From Fischerella sp. PCC 9605 (lineage in GTDB: Bacteria > Cyanobacteriota > Cyanobacteriia > Cyanobacteriales > Nostocaceae): a stretch of DNA of 64,000 bases. Below are positions 43,396 through 51,961 of the stretch, one piece after another. The position numbers were made by a program, and so were the translations under genes. A model generated the notes under the pieces. That model made no database searches. It saw nothing but the letters and a program-made list of their open reading frames with translations, and was not told the origin of the DNA. Position 1 is the first letter of the stretch. Every line of letters begins with the position of its first letter. Location: positions 1,575,946 through 1,639,945 of the forward strand of contig NZ_KI912149.1 in assembly GCF_000517105.1 (NCBI RefSeq), written 5' to 3'.

Positions 43396-44622
43396 TTAAC
43401 CTTCCCGCGTGACTTGCTTCGATTTATGGTCGAGGCGAATAGCTTGCTCTAGAGCTGATTTTTCTTTAGCTCTACGAGCATATGGTTGTAGTTTAGTTAA
43501 ATTCCAGCCAGTAATTAAACTCATATCTTCTAAATTCATTCCCTTCATCAACATTTCTACACACCATGTCTGCTGAGCTTGTTCAATCACTGGCTGTTGT
43601 CCTTCTGGTGTCAACAATCCTTCAGTCAATACCTGCCAGCGTTGCTGTATTTCTTCCTCAGAGATCGGCATGCCATTATCGTTGAGAAATAATGCCGAAT
43701 GTTCATCTTTACGGCTTTTTAACCATTGAGTCAAGGGATTGCGGGTATAAGAGCCATGGCGCTTACCCATAATCCACTGATTCACAGGGACTTGTCGAGG
43801 AGTGCCTTGAGTGATTTGTAATAAGTGCTGATTGGCATCGTTGATTTGATGCGATCGCTCTAAATTCACAATTTCTGATTGAGATAAACCCGCTGCAAAC
43901 AAAACGTATATTAAAGCGTAATCTCGCAGTCCTGATTTTTTAGCTCGTTGCAATATCAAGTGGACTAAATTTGCTGGTAAATCTATCACCTTTTCTGTTG
44001 GCATAGACTCTACTAAACTTGTAGAGTTTGTGGCTCCCTTTAAAAACAGCGCCACTAAATTTTCTAAAAATTCATCTCTGTCAAGCCAAAGTTCGTGAAA
44101 TTCACTGGTAAATTCAATCACAGCATACCCCACTAACATACTATTGAGTAAACTTGCTAACTTCTCTGCTGGTAAATAGGTGTGTAATTGTTCGCGCTCC
44201 ATCACAGTTGCTAAATATTCAGCAACATAGTGATTGGCTTGGGTTAAGCTTCGTCCTAGTGCCTGACGATTTTCTACAGGATAGTTTCCCGCCTCACCTA
44301 CAACAGAACGTACTAATTCCGGAACTTGTTCTAAGGCTTGCAAGCGGTCTTTACAATAGTTTTTGAGAGCTTGGTTAACACTAGCCATTTGACTGGCTTG
44401 AATTTTCAAAGATTCATCCAGTTCTTGAAACACGGGTGATTCGGAAATCACCGCTAAGAGCAATCCGTGCTTATTGCCAAAATGCCGGAATAGCGTCACT
44501 TCATTAACTTTTGCTAATTCTGCGACTTGCTTTGTTGTAGTCTCGGTGACTCCCTGTGCCGCAAATAAAGACCTAGCTGCATTAATCAGCCGCTGTCGAG
44601 TTGAAATTATTTGATCGGACAT
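43396..44622 (-). CDS. TetR/AcrR regulator with degenerate tyrosine-recombinase-like C-terminal domain
   Basis: 408 residues, twice the usual TetR length. Residues 5-50 are a TetR helix-turn-helix (RQRLINAARSLFAAQGVTET, VNEVTLFRHFGNKHGLL); 60-200 look like a TetR ligand/dimer domain ending LFLKGATNS. Residues about 225-395 resemble a phage-integrase core: LRDYALIYVLFAAGLSQSEI, where active enzymes have GLRxSE, then VPVNQWI and a C-terminal MLMKGMNLEDMSLITGWN...YARRAKEK. The catalytic arginine and histidines are lost, so it is probably a DNA-binding or dimer module. Divergent from the desaturase, with twin operators between. Confidence 0.78.
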   Translation of the reverse strand: MSDQIISTRQRLINAARSLFAAQGVTETTTKQVAELAKVNEVTLFRHFGNKHGLLLAVISESPVFQELDESLKIQASQMASVNQALKNYCKDRLQALEQVPELVRSVVGEAGNYPVENRQALGRSLTQANHYVAEYLATVMEREQLHTYLPAEKLASLLNSMLVGYAVIEFTSEFHELWLDRDEFLENLVALFLKGATNSTSLVESMPTEKVIDLPANLVHLILQRAKKSGLRDYALIYVLFAAGLSQSEIVNLERSHQINDANQHLLQITQGTPRQVPVNQWIMGKRHGSYTRNPLTQWLKSRKDEHSALFLNDNGMPISEEEIQQRWQVLTEGLLTPEGQQPVIEQAQQTWCVEMLMKGMNLEDMSLITGWNLTKLQPYARRAKEKSALEQAIRLDHKSKQVTREG

Positions 44623-44631
44623 AAATTAAAT

Positions 44632-44697
44632 ATGTAAGTGACACTTGCATTTAAATATTATCATTGCTAAGCTAAGGGATGTAAGTAGCACTTGCAT
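44632..44697. promoter_or_regulatory. Twin 19-base operators between TetR gene and desaturase
   Basis: ATGTAAGTGACACTTGCAT (44632-44650) and ATGTAAGTAGCACTTGCAT (44679-44697). Each is an imperfect palindrome of ATGTAAGT and ACTTGCAT; the copies differ at two central bases. The first lies ten bases before the TetR start codon, so binding should repress tetR itself; the second may control the desaturase promoter. Confidence 0.72.
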
Positions 44698-44841
44698 CCT
44701 CTGTTCCTACTTTAGCGGTCTTCGCTAGGTTTTATAGAGGTTGTAGTGAGCGTTATCTTTGCGGGAGTTCAATTAAGCACGCTTTTTGCTTACTAAGAAC
44801 CCTTCAAGTTTATTTACAGCATTCACGTCAAAGGAAGATTG

Positions 44842-45672
44842 ATGACTACACGCTCAGCTATAGCTGAGGGTAAGCAACCGCTTGCTCTTAGCTGGATCAA
44901 CGTGGCATTTTTTGGTACAGTTCATGCCTTAGCAATGCTCGCTCCTTGGTGTTTTTCTTGGTCTGCCTTGGGAATAACCATATTCCTGCATTGGTTGTTT
45001 GGCAGTATTGGTATTTGTTTAGGGTATCACCGACTTTTGACTCACCGAAGTTTGCATGTACCGAAATGGTTGGAATATGCGATCGCCACTTTAGGTGCTC
45101 TTGCCATTCAAGGAGGGCCAATCTTTTGGGTAGCAACACATCGATTGCATCATGCCCATACCGAGGATGAAGACAAAGACCCTTATTCTTCCCGGCGTGG
45201 TTTTTGGTGGAGTCACATGCTGTGGATTTTTTACCCACGTCCAGAATTTTTTGACAAAGAAACTTACAAAAAATTTGCTCCTGATTTAGACCGTGACCCA
45301 TTCTATCGTTGGCTGGATCGCAACTTCCTGCTGCTGCAAATTCCTGTTGCTGTCCTTTTATATGCTTTGGGAGGATGGTCTTTTGTTGTCTACGGTGTCT
45401 TTCTGAGGGCAGTATTGCTTTGGCATACCACTTGGCTAATTAACTCTGCGGCTCACTTGCGCGGTTATCGTCATTTCCAGTTGCATGACAACTCTCGTAA
45501 TCTTTGGTGGGCAGCACTTCTGACTTATGGAGAAGGTTGGCACAACAATCACCACGCTCACCCAAATGTAGCAAAAGCTGGATTGTCTTGGTGGGAAGTG
45601 GATATGACTTGGTGGGCAATTAAAGTTTTGCAGACTCTCGGTTTAGCTAAGAAAGTAAATGTTAGTAGTTAG
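44842..45672 (+). CDS. Fatty-acid desaturase (delta-9 acyl-lipid, DesC-like)
   Basis: Integral membrane di-iron desaturase that puts a double bond into acyl chains of membrane lipids. The three histidine boxes are GYHRLLTHRS, THRLHHAHTEDEDKDP and EGWHNNHHAHPN. Membrane segments are at about 20-70 and 155-200. 276 residues from the ATG at 44842; a TTG at 44839 precedes it immediately, and AAAGGAAG is a good ribosome site. The divergent TetR-type regulator and the twin operators suggest control by a lipid-related or stress signal. Cyanobacteria often hold two or more DesC paralogues; which one this is cannot be told. Confidence 0.9.
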   Translation: MTTRSAIAEGKQPLALSWINVAFFGTVHALAMLAPWCFSWSALGITIFLHWLFGSIGICLGYHRLLTHRSLHVPKWLEYAIATLGALAIQGGPIFWVATHRLHHAHTEDEDKDPYSSRRGFWWSHMLWIFYPRPEFFDKETYKKFAPDLDRDPFYRWLDRNFLLLQIPVAVLLYALGGWSFVVYGVFLRAVLLWHTTWLINSAAHLRGYRHFQLHDNSRNLWWAALLTYGEGWHNNHHAHPNVAKAGLSWWEVDMTWWAIKVLQTLGLAKKVNVSS

Positions 45673-45737
45673 TAGTTAGTAGTTGGTGGTTGTTCCAACC
45701 AACAAACAACAAACAACAATCAACAATCAACTACTAA
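45668..45737. repeat. Heptamer repeats between convergent genes
   Basis: TTAGTAGTTAGTAGTTGG on the left arm and CAACAAACAACAAACAACAA plus CAACTACTAACTA on the right arm, complementary and separated by a few bases. The hairpin would sit between the desaturase and the pentapeptide gene and might terminate both transcripts. Confidence 0.7.
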
Positions 45738-47087
45738 CTACCTTCCCAACTTGTTTGGAATACCTTCGCAACCGCCAGGAATTGTACCCCTGGTTTTTTC
45801 GCCACCCCAGGTGCAGCAGTAATGACGGTTAGCCTCAGACATCCGCTGAACGTCACTAAAATCTGCATTTTCTACCACAGCGCCAGTGTATTCGCCAGTG
45901 TTGTAGTTTGGTGGATGGGTACGGCTGCGAGGTGATGCGTTTTCTGCTGAACCATAGAACAAGCGAGTTGCATTCAAATCAGCACCATTGAGGTCAGCTT
46001 CATACAAAATGCAGCGGGAGAGGTTGGCTTTAACTAAGTCACATTTGCTGAGATTGGTACGGACAAGATTCGCTTCAGTCAGATCAGTCCACCGTAGATC
46101 CGTGCCAGAAAGATCTGCACCTGCCAGCATTACTCCTAAATCAATTACACGCACACCGTGAAGCCGATCTTCACAATAACCACCAATACCATCGAGAATC
46201 GGTCTACCAAGACGATGATCGCGTTTTAGGGGTGTGAGTAACTTAGAGCGGGAGAGAAAGCGGAGTACTTTCGCTTTGCCACTGCCATCTATACTACTAA
46301 GAATGGCAGCAGTCCGACCTTCTGCAAGCAGTCGTTCTTGAGGCCAATCTTCTAATAATCCCTCTTCGTCTAATACCAAGTCGGAAATTCCTTGAAAGTA
46401 AGAATCGATTGTCTGCTGCTGGGTAATGATATTTTGCTGGACTGTGAGTAGATTTTGTTGAATAGTCAGGTCTTTAGAAATAATGTACTGTCGCCAAGCG
46501 ATGTAAACAGCGATGATGGCAATGAGAATTTGCCCCAAAGCACCAAACCATTCTGCCAGTGTCCCAGAAGCTTCCCAGTTAATTTTGCGTCCCACAGCAA
46601 TCAGGATTTTACCCTCACCGCTATAATTAACCACACCAACTATTGCCACTATTATTCCCAACAAGGCAACTAGCAAAGCTTGTTCTTGACCTGAAAACCA
46701 TTCCTTTGAGAGTTCTCGCACCCAAGGCCAAAGTATGGCTAAGGATAATAGCAAAGTCATCAAGGTTCCCACAACGCCAACAATCCAGTTATTGATGGCA
46801 AGCCCGATGATTGTAGTGGCGATCGCCGCTAGGGTCAGCAACAATGCCCTTGGTTTGACACTGACAGCTTTACCAGACCATTGCTTGACTCCAAATCGTC
46901 CTGTTTGTAAGGCGGCTGTATTTTGCGGAGATTGCAGTGAGGCAATGGCAGCCAAGGCTTGTTGCTTGACCAGTTCTTCTGGAGTTAAACCATTCTCAGA
47001 AGTATCATCAAAGTCATCTGGTTGCAAGTTTTGATCCGGATTTGGTTCTGCGTTAGGGACTGGAGATGAATTGGAATCAATCGACAT
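45738..47087 (-). CDS. Pentapeptide-repeat membrane protein
   Basis: 449 residues. An acidic, proline-rich N-terminus (1-45) precedes four membrane segments (about 81-98, 101-120, 136-155, 182-200), then a coiled-coil-like glutamine-rich segment (TIQQNLLTVQQNIITQQQTI), a region with LLEDWPQERLLAEGRTAAIL, and pentapeptide repeats at about 320-385 (ADLSGTDLRWTDLTEANLVR). It resembles other cyanobacterial proteins with a membrane part, a central helical part and a pentapeptide helix. No enzyme motif. Function unknown. Confidence 0.78.
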   Translation of the reverse strand: MSIDSNSSPVPNAEPNPDQNLQPDDFDDTSENGLTPEELVKQQALAAIASLQSPQNTAALQTGRFGVKQWSGKAVSVKPRALLLTLAAIATTIIGLAINNWIVGVVGTLMTLLLSLAILWPWVRELSKEWFSGQEQALLVALLGIIVAIVGVVNYSGEGKILIAVGRKINWEASGTLAEWFGALGQILIAIIAVYIAWRQYIISKDLTIQQNLLTVQQNIITQQQTIDSYFQGISDLVLDEEGLLEDWPQERLLAEGRTAAILSSIDGSGKAKVLRFLSRSKLLTPLKRDHRLGRPILDGIGGYCEDRLHGVRVIDLGVMLAGADLSGTDLRWTDLTEANLVRTNLSKCDLVKANLSRCILYEADLNGADLNATRLFYGSAENASPRSRTHPPNYNTGEYTGAVVENADFSDVQRMSEANRHYCCTWGGEKTRGTIPGGCEGIPNKLGR

Positions 47088-47604
47088 GATTATATTTTGG
47101 CACCCGCATTCTCAGTTCAACAGCTGTTTTATAGTAGCTGTTGCAGGTTATAGACAGGCAATGTCTGCTATTCTTTTGAGGATAATTTTTCACTATCATA
47201 TTTTGATTTTTTTATAGAAAATTCATCTTAAAGTACGTATATTTGCTGAATTATAAGTTATAGTAATAGCATAATCAAGTCTTTTCAAGTCTTTTTAGAT
47301 ATAGAATCAAGTATAAAGTTCATCTATCAAGGGCGTGTTGTTTTGTCTAGACAGTTCCCTTAAGGTACGCCCCTGCGCGTCTACAAACAGGAAAACCTGC
47401 CAAGGCAAAACTGGCTTCTTTAAATAGCTACCAAGAAAAAATATGCAATTAAATTGCATAGTCACATAAAATAAACCGTCTTTTCAGTAAAAACTGCAAA
47501 AATAGCCTTAGATTTCCGAAATTTCACAGAACCGCTTGTAATTATTAGTTATTGCCACACTATTAGATCAGTTACGAAGACTTAGAAGGAAGAAAGAGGA
47601 AAAT
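47088..47604. other. AT-rich intergenic region
   Basis: 517 bases between divergent genes. Near 47365-47385, TACGCCCCTGCGCGTCTAC matches the reverse of the GTAGACGCG repeat family. The rest is AT-rich with no gene. A ribosome site GGAAGAAAGAGG lies just before the next ATG. Confidence 0.5.
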
Positions 47605-48519
47605 ATGAAGCGATATCTGGGATTTGCTAAGCAATTTTTGCTAGTGTTTACTCCGGTGGTAGCTACTTCTGCTTTAGCATCCCTACCCAGTCAGGCTGCT
47701 AGTCTTGCTTTTTCTGGAGAAAATTTAAATCTTACCAACTTCAGCGAGAATTTTTCGCTAATTGATAGACAAAATCAGGCTAATATAGATGCTTCTCCTT
47801 TTAGTGAGGATGCAGTTGTAATAGCTCAAAATATTGGTGTACAAACAAATTTCATACCTAATCCACCAGAAGCATCTACTAGTGTGGATTTGAGTTTTGT
47901 TAGAGGTTTAGGCTCAAGTTACTTAGGAACAGCAGACACTCTCGGAAAAATAGTCAGTAATTTCGATGTAGATGCTGGTGAATCATTTTCTTTTGACTTC
48001 ACAGCCTCTTTAAATTTGGGAACATTAATTGAAGATGGGCTACCAACAGAAAATGCTAATGCCTCTGGAGATATATCCTTTTTGTTATTTGATACGAGTG
48101 ATATACCTGAAGCCAATCTCTCAGACTTCGTAGCCTCTTTATTATCTGGCAATGACAACATTAATAGAAAACCTTTAGAGTACTTTTTACTCACTGGCAA
48201 TGTAAATACTTTTGGAAATAACGATTTTCTAAAATACACAAAAAGCCAAAATATAACCTTCAATCAAGAATTGAAGGAATCTGACTTTGGTAGTAATGAA
48301 GAAACAGCGACAGCTTCTATAGGTGGTTCTCTAAAACGCTCTTTTGAGAATAAAACAAATCTAACATTAGTAGCAACCAGGCAAAGTAAAGTTAAAGTAG
48401 CAGTACCTGAACCTTCAACTTACCTAGGCTCACTTTTATTTAGTCTACTAATCGCCATTTCTATCAAAGCTAAACGTAAAGCAAAACGCTCAAAATTTGT
48501 TTCATTAGCAAAAGACTAA
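47605..48519 (+). CDS. PEP-CTERM protein, function unknown
   Basis: 304 residues. The signal peptide ends near LPSQAAS (about 32). The long mature region has no cysteine and is rich in N, S, L and D, probably beta-strand; FDVDAGESFSFDFTASLNL and EPLEYFLLTGNVNTFGNND-like stretches recall the loose domains of cyanobacterial PEP-CTERM proteins. The C-terminus is VPEPSTYLGSLLFSLLIAI followed by KAKRKAKRSK, the sorting signal. Exosortase would process it for surface delivery. It is the second PEP-CTERM protein of this window and is not similar to the DUF1194 one. Confidence 0.8.
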   Translation: MKRYLGFAKQFLLVFTPVVATSALASLPSQAASLAFSGENLNLTNFSENFSLIDRQNQANIDASPFSEDAVVIAQNIGVQTNFIPNPPEASTSVDLSFVRGLGSSYLGTADTLGKIVSNFDVDAGESFSFDFTASLNLGTLIEDGLPTENANASGDISFLLFDTSDIPEANLSDFVASLLSGNDNINRKPLEYFLLTGNVNTFGNNDFLKYTKSQNITFNQELKESDFGSNEETATASIGGSLKRSFENKTNLTLVATRQSKVKVAVPEPSTYLGSLLFSLLIAISIKAKRKAKRSKFVSLAKD

Positions 48520-48684
48520 ATAGATACAACATTGCATTAAGTTCGCGCGCGAAATTCTTGACCAAGACTCTGCGATACTTTGCGTTTACCTTTGCGCCCC
48601 TCTGCGTTTTAAATCCTACGCTTTTACGCAAAGCTGTACTAAGAAAGGGGAAATCATCTCAAAGCCCCCTTAATAAAAAAGCCC

Positions 48685-48897
48685 TTATTGCCTTAGACTT
48701 TGAAGGTAATATTGTTTTGCTGCAAAATAGTTAGTAACTTCTGCGGGAGTAAGCAATATCACTGTTGTCTCTGGTCGGATTGGGTGTAATAAAGCGTTAA
48801 GACTACATTGTGAACTGCTTGCTTTTCTATATACGCACTCAGAACTAACACCAGGTATCCGAAAGTAATCGCCGATTTGTAGTTCTTGAAAAGTCAT
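48685..48897 (-). CDS. Small conserved hypothetical protein
   Basis: 70 residues. The pattern FQELQIGDYFRIPG, a VYRKASSSQ strand, then ETTVILLTPAEVTNYFAAKQ resembles small cyanobacterial proteins with an SH3-like barrel start, but I cannot name the family. It is divergent from the FAD oxidoreductase with only 48 bases between the starts, so both share one short promoter region. Confidence 0.6.
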   Translation of the reverse strand: MTFQELQIGDYFRIPGVSSECVYRKASSSQCSLNALLHPIRPETTVILLTPAEVTNYFAAKQYYLQSLRQ

Positions 48898-48945
48898 TCA
48901 GAGAGAATATGTGTTTTTAGACGTTTACAAGTACCATCCCACTAA

Positions 48946-50124
48946 ATGAAAACTTACGACTGGATCGCGATCGGTGCTGGCTTTACGGGTGCTGCACTCG
49001 CCTACGAACTAGCGAAAACTGGCTTTTCAGTACTTTTGTTAGAGCAATGTGCAACTTCACGCAATGCTACTCGCTATAGTTATGGTGGTTTAGCTTTTTG
49101 GTCTGGTACTACTCCCCTAACTCGCCAATTGTGCGATGAGGGAATGGCGCGTTATCAAGTTCTGTCGCAAGAGTTAGATGCTGATATCGAGTTTCGCGAG
49201 TTAGATTTATTGCTGACTATTGCAACTGACATCGATCCAAAAGTTGCGGCTGCTTCCTACGCTCATTTTGCCATTCCTCCCAAATTGCTTAGTGTTAACG
49301 AAGCCTGGGAAATGGAACCTTTATTAAATAGAAAGGCGATCGCTGGTGCTTTAACGGTCAAACACGGTCATATCAACCCTGAAAAAACAGCACAAGCTTA
49401 CATTCAAGCTTTTCTGCGGGCTGGGGGTGAAATGGAAATTACGGAAGTGCAGAACCTCACCCCCAACCCCTCTGTGCGAGCAGAGAGGGGAGTAGGTATC
49501 GCGATCAAAACAACTACTGGAAATTACTACGCTGCTAACGTTGTTGTTTGTGCTGGCGGACTCAGCCGACAGTTATTAAAAGCATCTGGTATACCTGTAC
49601 GGTTGTATTTCACCCATGCAGAGATGATTGAAACTCCGCCCGTTGAGGTGCAATTACATACCCTGGTAATGCCAGCTAATCTTAAACGCTTTCAATTAGA
49701 GGCAGAGTCTAGCGTTGTGGATGAATTATGGAATGAACCAGGAAATGAACCCATAGCGCCGATTTTAGATGCGGGTGCAATTCAGTTTCAAGATGGTAGT
49801 TTGCGCTTGGGTCAAATTAGTCGTGTTCTCACCGATCCCAACGCTAAGGTGGACTCACAGGCAAGTGAAAGTTGGTTGAGGCAGAGTATAGGGGAAGTGT
49901 TGCCAGCTTTGGCTAAGCTGCCGGGGAGGTGGCATCATTGCTTAGTGGCATTTAGTAGCGATCGCCTTCCCTTAATTGGTGCTATCCCTGAATTTCAGGG
50001 TATCTATGTGTTTTCTGGATTCAGCAATCCCCTAGTCATTGTACCTCCTTTAGCCCAGCGCTTTGCTCATTGGGTATCGGGACAGGAAGATGAAGTTATT
50101 ACCCAGTTATATCCTGCAAGGTAA
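48946..50124 (+). CDS. FAD-dependent oxidoreductase (D-amino-acid oxidase family)
   Basis: 392 residues of the DAO fold. The FAD motif is AIGAGFTGAALAYELAKTG with G10, G12 and G15, followed by LLLEQ. The mid part has VVVCAGGLSRQLLKASGIPV and the C-terminus FSSDRLPLIGAIPEFQGIYVFSGF, as in glycine oxidase and sarcosine-oxidase-like enzymes. The substrate is unknown. Residues about 169-181 (NLTPNPSVRAERG) are encoded by an inserted copy of a dispersed intergenic palindromic repeat, so this loop is not ancestral (see 49455-49492). Confidence 0.85.
   Translation: MKTYDWIAIGAGFTGAALAYELAKTGFSVLLLEQCATSRNATRYSYGGLAFWSGTTPLTRQLCDEGMARYQVLSQELDADIEFRELDLLLTIATDIDPKVAAASYAHFAIPPKLLSVNEAWEMEPLLNRKAIAGALTVKHGHINPEKTAQAYIQAFLRAGGEMEITEVQNLTPNPSVRAERGVGIAIKTTTGNYYAANVVVCAGGLSRQLLKASGIPVRLYFTHAEMIETPPVEVQLHTLVMPANLKRFQLEAESSVVDELWNEPGNEPIAPILDAGAIQFQDGSLRLGQISRVLTDPNAKVDSQASESWLRQSIGEVLPALAKLPGRWHHCLVAFSSDRLPLIGAIPEFQGIYVFSGFSNPLVIVPPLAQRFAHWVSGQEDEVITQLYPAR
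49455..49492. repeat. Palindromic dispersed repeat inserted in frame within a coding gene
   Basis: CCTCACCCCCAACCCCTCT then GTGCGAGCAG then AGAGGGGAG. CCCCTCT (49467-49473) pairs with AGAGGGG (49484-49490). It resembles the common CCTCACCCC...GGAGAGGGG repeat seen between genes, for example at 24170-24236. Its 38-base length here keeps the reading frame open. Confidence 0.7.
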
Positions 50125-50440
50125 CAATAATTTCAGCAACTTTAACTACGCTATGCACAAAGGCTGTATCGCCTCTTAGTCACTTAACTAAATCAAAGTA
50201 TATTGACATTCTTGTTTACATCATTTAGTGTAAACATAAAATGATGTAAAGTGAAGAAGGCAGAAGGCAGAAGGCAGAAGGTAGGAATTTAGATGGGGCT
50301 TCAACCCCACCTAATTCCAAGCCACCAAATCTTCGATTTTGGTGGGGGACTTCAACCCTTGCTCCCTTCGGTCGCGAGAAGTTCGAGGGCAGAAACCTTC
50401 TGCCTTCTGCCCTCGAACTTCTGCCTTTCTTGTTAAATAC
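50125..50440. other. Leader region of the pPIWI_RE operon with long-range hairpin potential
   Basis: After the promoter, 50256-50282 is GAAGGCAGAAGGCAGAAGG-type repeat; CCTTCTGCCTTCTGCC (about 50396-50411) is its complement, so the 5' untranslated RNA could close a large stem. Within it, GGGGCTTCAACCCC (50294-50307) and ACCAAATCTTCGATTTTGGT (50323-50342) form smaller hairpins. The ribosome site before ATG 50441 is weak. These sequences are also of a dispersed-repeat kind, so a regulatory role is only inferred. Confidence 0.5.
50203..50250 (+). promoter_or_regulatory. Promoter with nested inverted repeats upstream of the pPIWI_RE operon
   Basis: TTGACA (50203-50208), 17 bases, TAGTGT (50226-50231) form a plausible sigma-70 promoter. 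GTTTACA (50214-50220) and TGTAAAC (50229-50235) form one inverted repeat in the spacer; TTTACATCATTT (50215-50226) and AAATGATGTAAA (50239-50250) form a second, perfect 12-base one. Both overlap the promoter, so repressor binding would block transcription. Confidence 0.7.
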
Positions 50441-51961
50441 ATGAACTTTGAAAGCGTGCGTCAGTGGCAGGGAACTGCGGATGCACTTACAAAAGAACTT
50501 AAACGCCAGATTGAACACCTCAGACTGTCAGTAGAACCACCAGCCTTGCGAACCGTTCGGGCATGGAGAGCAAAGCAAATTCTATCGCAACCCAAAGGTC
50601 AAGAATTTGGATTTCGTCAGATTTTAGAGGGATTAGCAACAACTTTACTATTAAAGAAGGGTTGGACATTGGCAGCGATCGCTCAAGTATTGCCTTCTTT
50701 CTCTGAAGAAGCTTTAGAGAGGCAAATTCTTGCAGAGGCTCAAGATCAAGACCCGACATGGCTACCTGCAATTCCAGCAACCTCTTTGCCGTTACCAACT
50801 GGACACCGCCCAGCGATGGATCTGGCTGAAGATGCCGTAGTGCTGTTAGCACAGGGAATTCTTCGCCAATATGAGCGGGTGCTGCCAGGGCAACAAATTG
50901 TCCGTCAAGAGGATAGTAGCCTGCCTCCAGAACTCTATCAAGCAATGTGCAAATTGGGTCGTCTATATATTGAAGAAGGACAATGCGATCGCGCAGCTTG
51001 TGTACACACTGTTTTGGATAACGCACGCTACCCTCTTGGTTCCGATCGTTGGGGATTAAAAATTTTTAGCCAATCAGACTTTCGCTTTTCTAACGCAACT
51101 ATTATCGATCCAGATTTGCGAGTTCCCACCTCAGACTGTGCAGAGATTGCCAACCTCAGTGGGGGTTTTGGGGAAAATAATGTCATTGAACACCGCCTTT
51201 ATACTGACTTATGCGACGCGACTGAACGGTTGGGCGGTCGCCGCCAGCACAAAGCTTACACTGCACTACGAGAGTTGTTTGGTAGGTATTCCCTGATAGG
51301 ACAACGCCAACTATTAGATTACTTGGTTGACAATGACTTAACTCCTTTACAGGGAATGATCGTTGAGAAATTTTTCGACCTAGTACCAGATATTTGGCTA
51401 ATTGATGGTTTAGCACACCGTTGTGCATACTGTCGCACACTCATGCGACCTCATCCTAACAATAAACTTTTTGCACAAGGGCGCTGTCCCATTCGTCAGT
51501 GTATTGGCCATGAATTGCCAAAAGTATCTGAGACACTAAACCCCAACAAAGATATTGTACGAATTGCCAAGCCGCAAATTCTCACCTACTGGACAGGCCC
51601 AGCAATTGACGAATTAGCCATTTTTGATACAGCCAAACAAAGTAATCTCAACGCTGAACTTTATCCAGAGTCGGATTTATGCGATATAGCGATTAATGAA
51701 AAAGCAATTGGGATTGATGCTAAGTCCTACACAAGTCCAGTGACTCTAGCTTTGCGGCTCAATCGTAGTATTGGCGGGCTAATTTACTATCGTCGTCGGA
51801 TTTTGGCTGTGAGCGATCGCTTAATTGAGGATAACCCAAGTTACATTTCTACTCTCAAATCAACCCTTGATAAAAAAGACGATCCAGCCAGTTTAGAAAT
51901 TATGTCAGTTTCCTCCGTCATTGAGTTTTTAAAGAAGATGCCGTATGCGAACCAAACCTAA
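50441..51961 (+). CDS. pPIWI_RE-module nuclease: Y-like N-terminal domain plus REase-fold endonuclease
   Basis: 506 residues from the ATG at 50441 (the open frame extends 34 codons upstream into repeat sequence). The N-terminal two thirds are helical (Y-like domain). CAYC (C328, C331) and a CPIRQC pair (C349, C354) form a treble-clef-like zinc site. The C-terminus is a restriction-endonuclease fold: helix GPAIDELAIFD (387-396), ELYPESDLCDIAI (406-418) and KAIGIDAKSYTSP with D426 and K428 of the D-xK active site, preceded by D412/D415. It is the nuclease of the three-gene pPIWI_RE module. It overlaps the helicase gene by 17 bases. Confidence 0.82.
   Translation: MNFESVRQWQGTADALTKELKRQIEHLRLSVEPPALRTVRAWRAKQILSQPKGQEFGFRQILEGLATTLLLKKGWTLAAIAQVLPSFSEEALERQILAEAQDQDPTWLPAIPATSLPLPTGHRPAMDLAEDAVVLLAQGILRQYERVLPGQQIVRQEDSSLPPELYQAMCKLGRLYIEEGQCDRAACVHTVLDNARYPLGSDRWGLKIFSQSDFRFSNATIIDPDLRVPTSDCAEIANLSGGFGENNVIEHRLYTDLCDATERLGGRRQHKAYTALRELFGRYSLIGQRQLLDYLVDNDLTPLQGMIVEKFFDLVPDIWLIDGLAHRCAYCRTLMRPHPNNKLFAQGRCPIRQCIGHELPKVSETLNPNKDIVRIAKPQILTYWTGPAIDELAIFDTAKQSNLNAELYPESDLCDIAINEKAIGIDAKSYTSPVTLALRLNRSIGGLIYYRRRILAVSDRLIEDNPSYISTLKSTLDKKDDPASLEIMSVSSVIEFLKKMPYANQT

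Noticed and set aside
50339-50440. Extended N-terminus of the REase-module protein
   Set aside because: The 34 extra codons are made of the leader's dispersed repeat; ATG 50441 starts sequence of normal composition.
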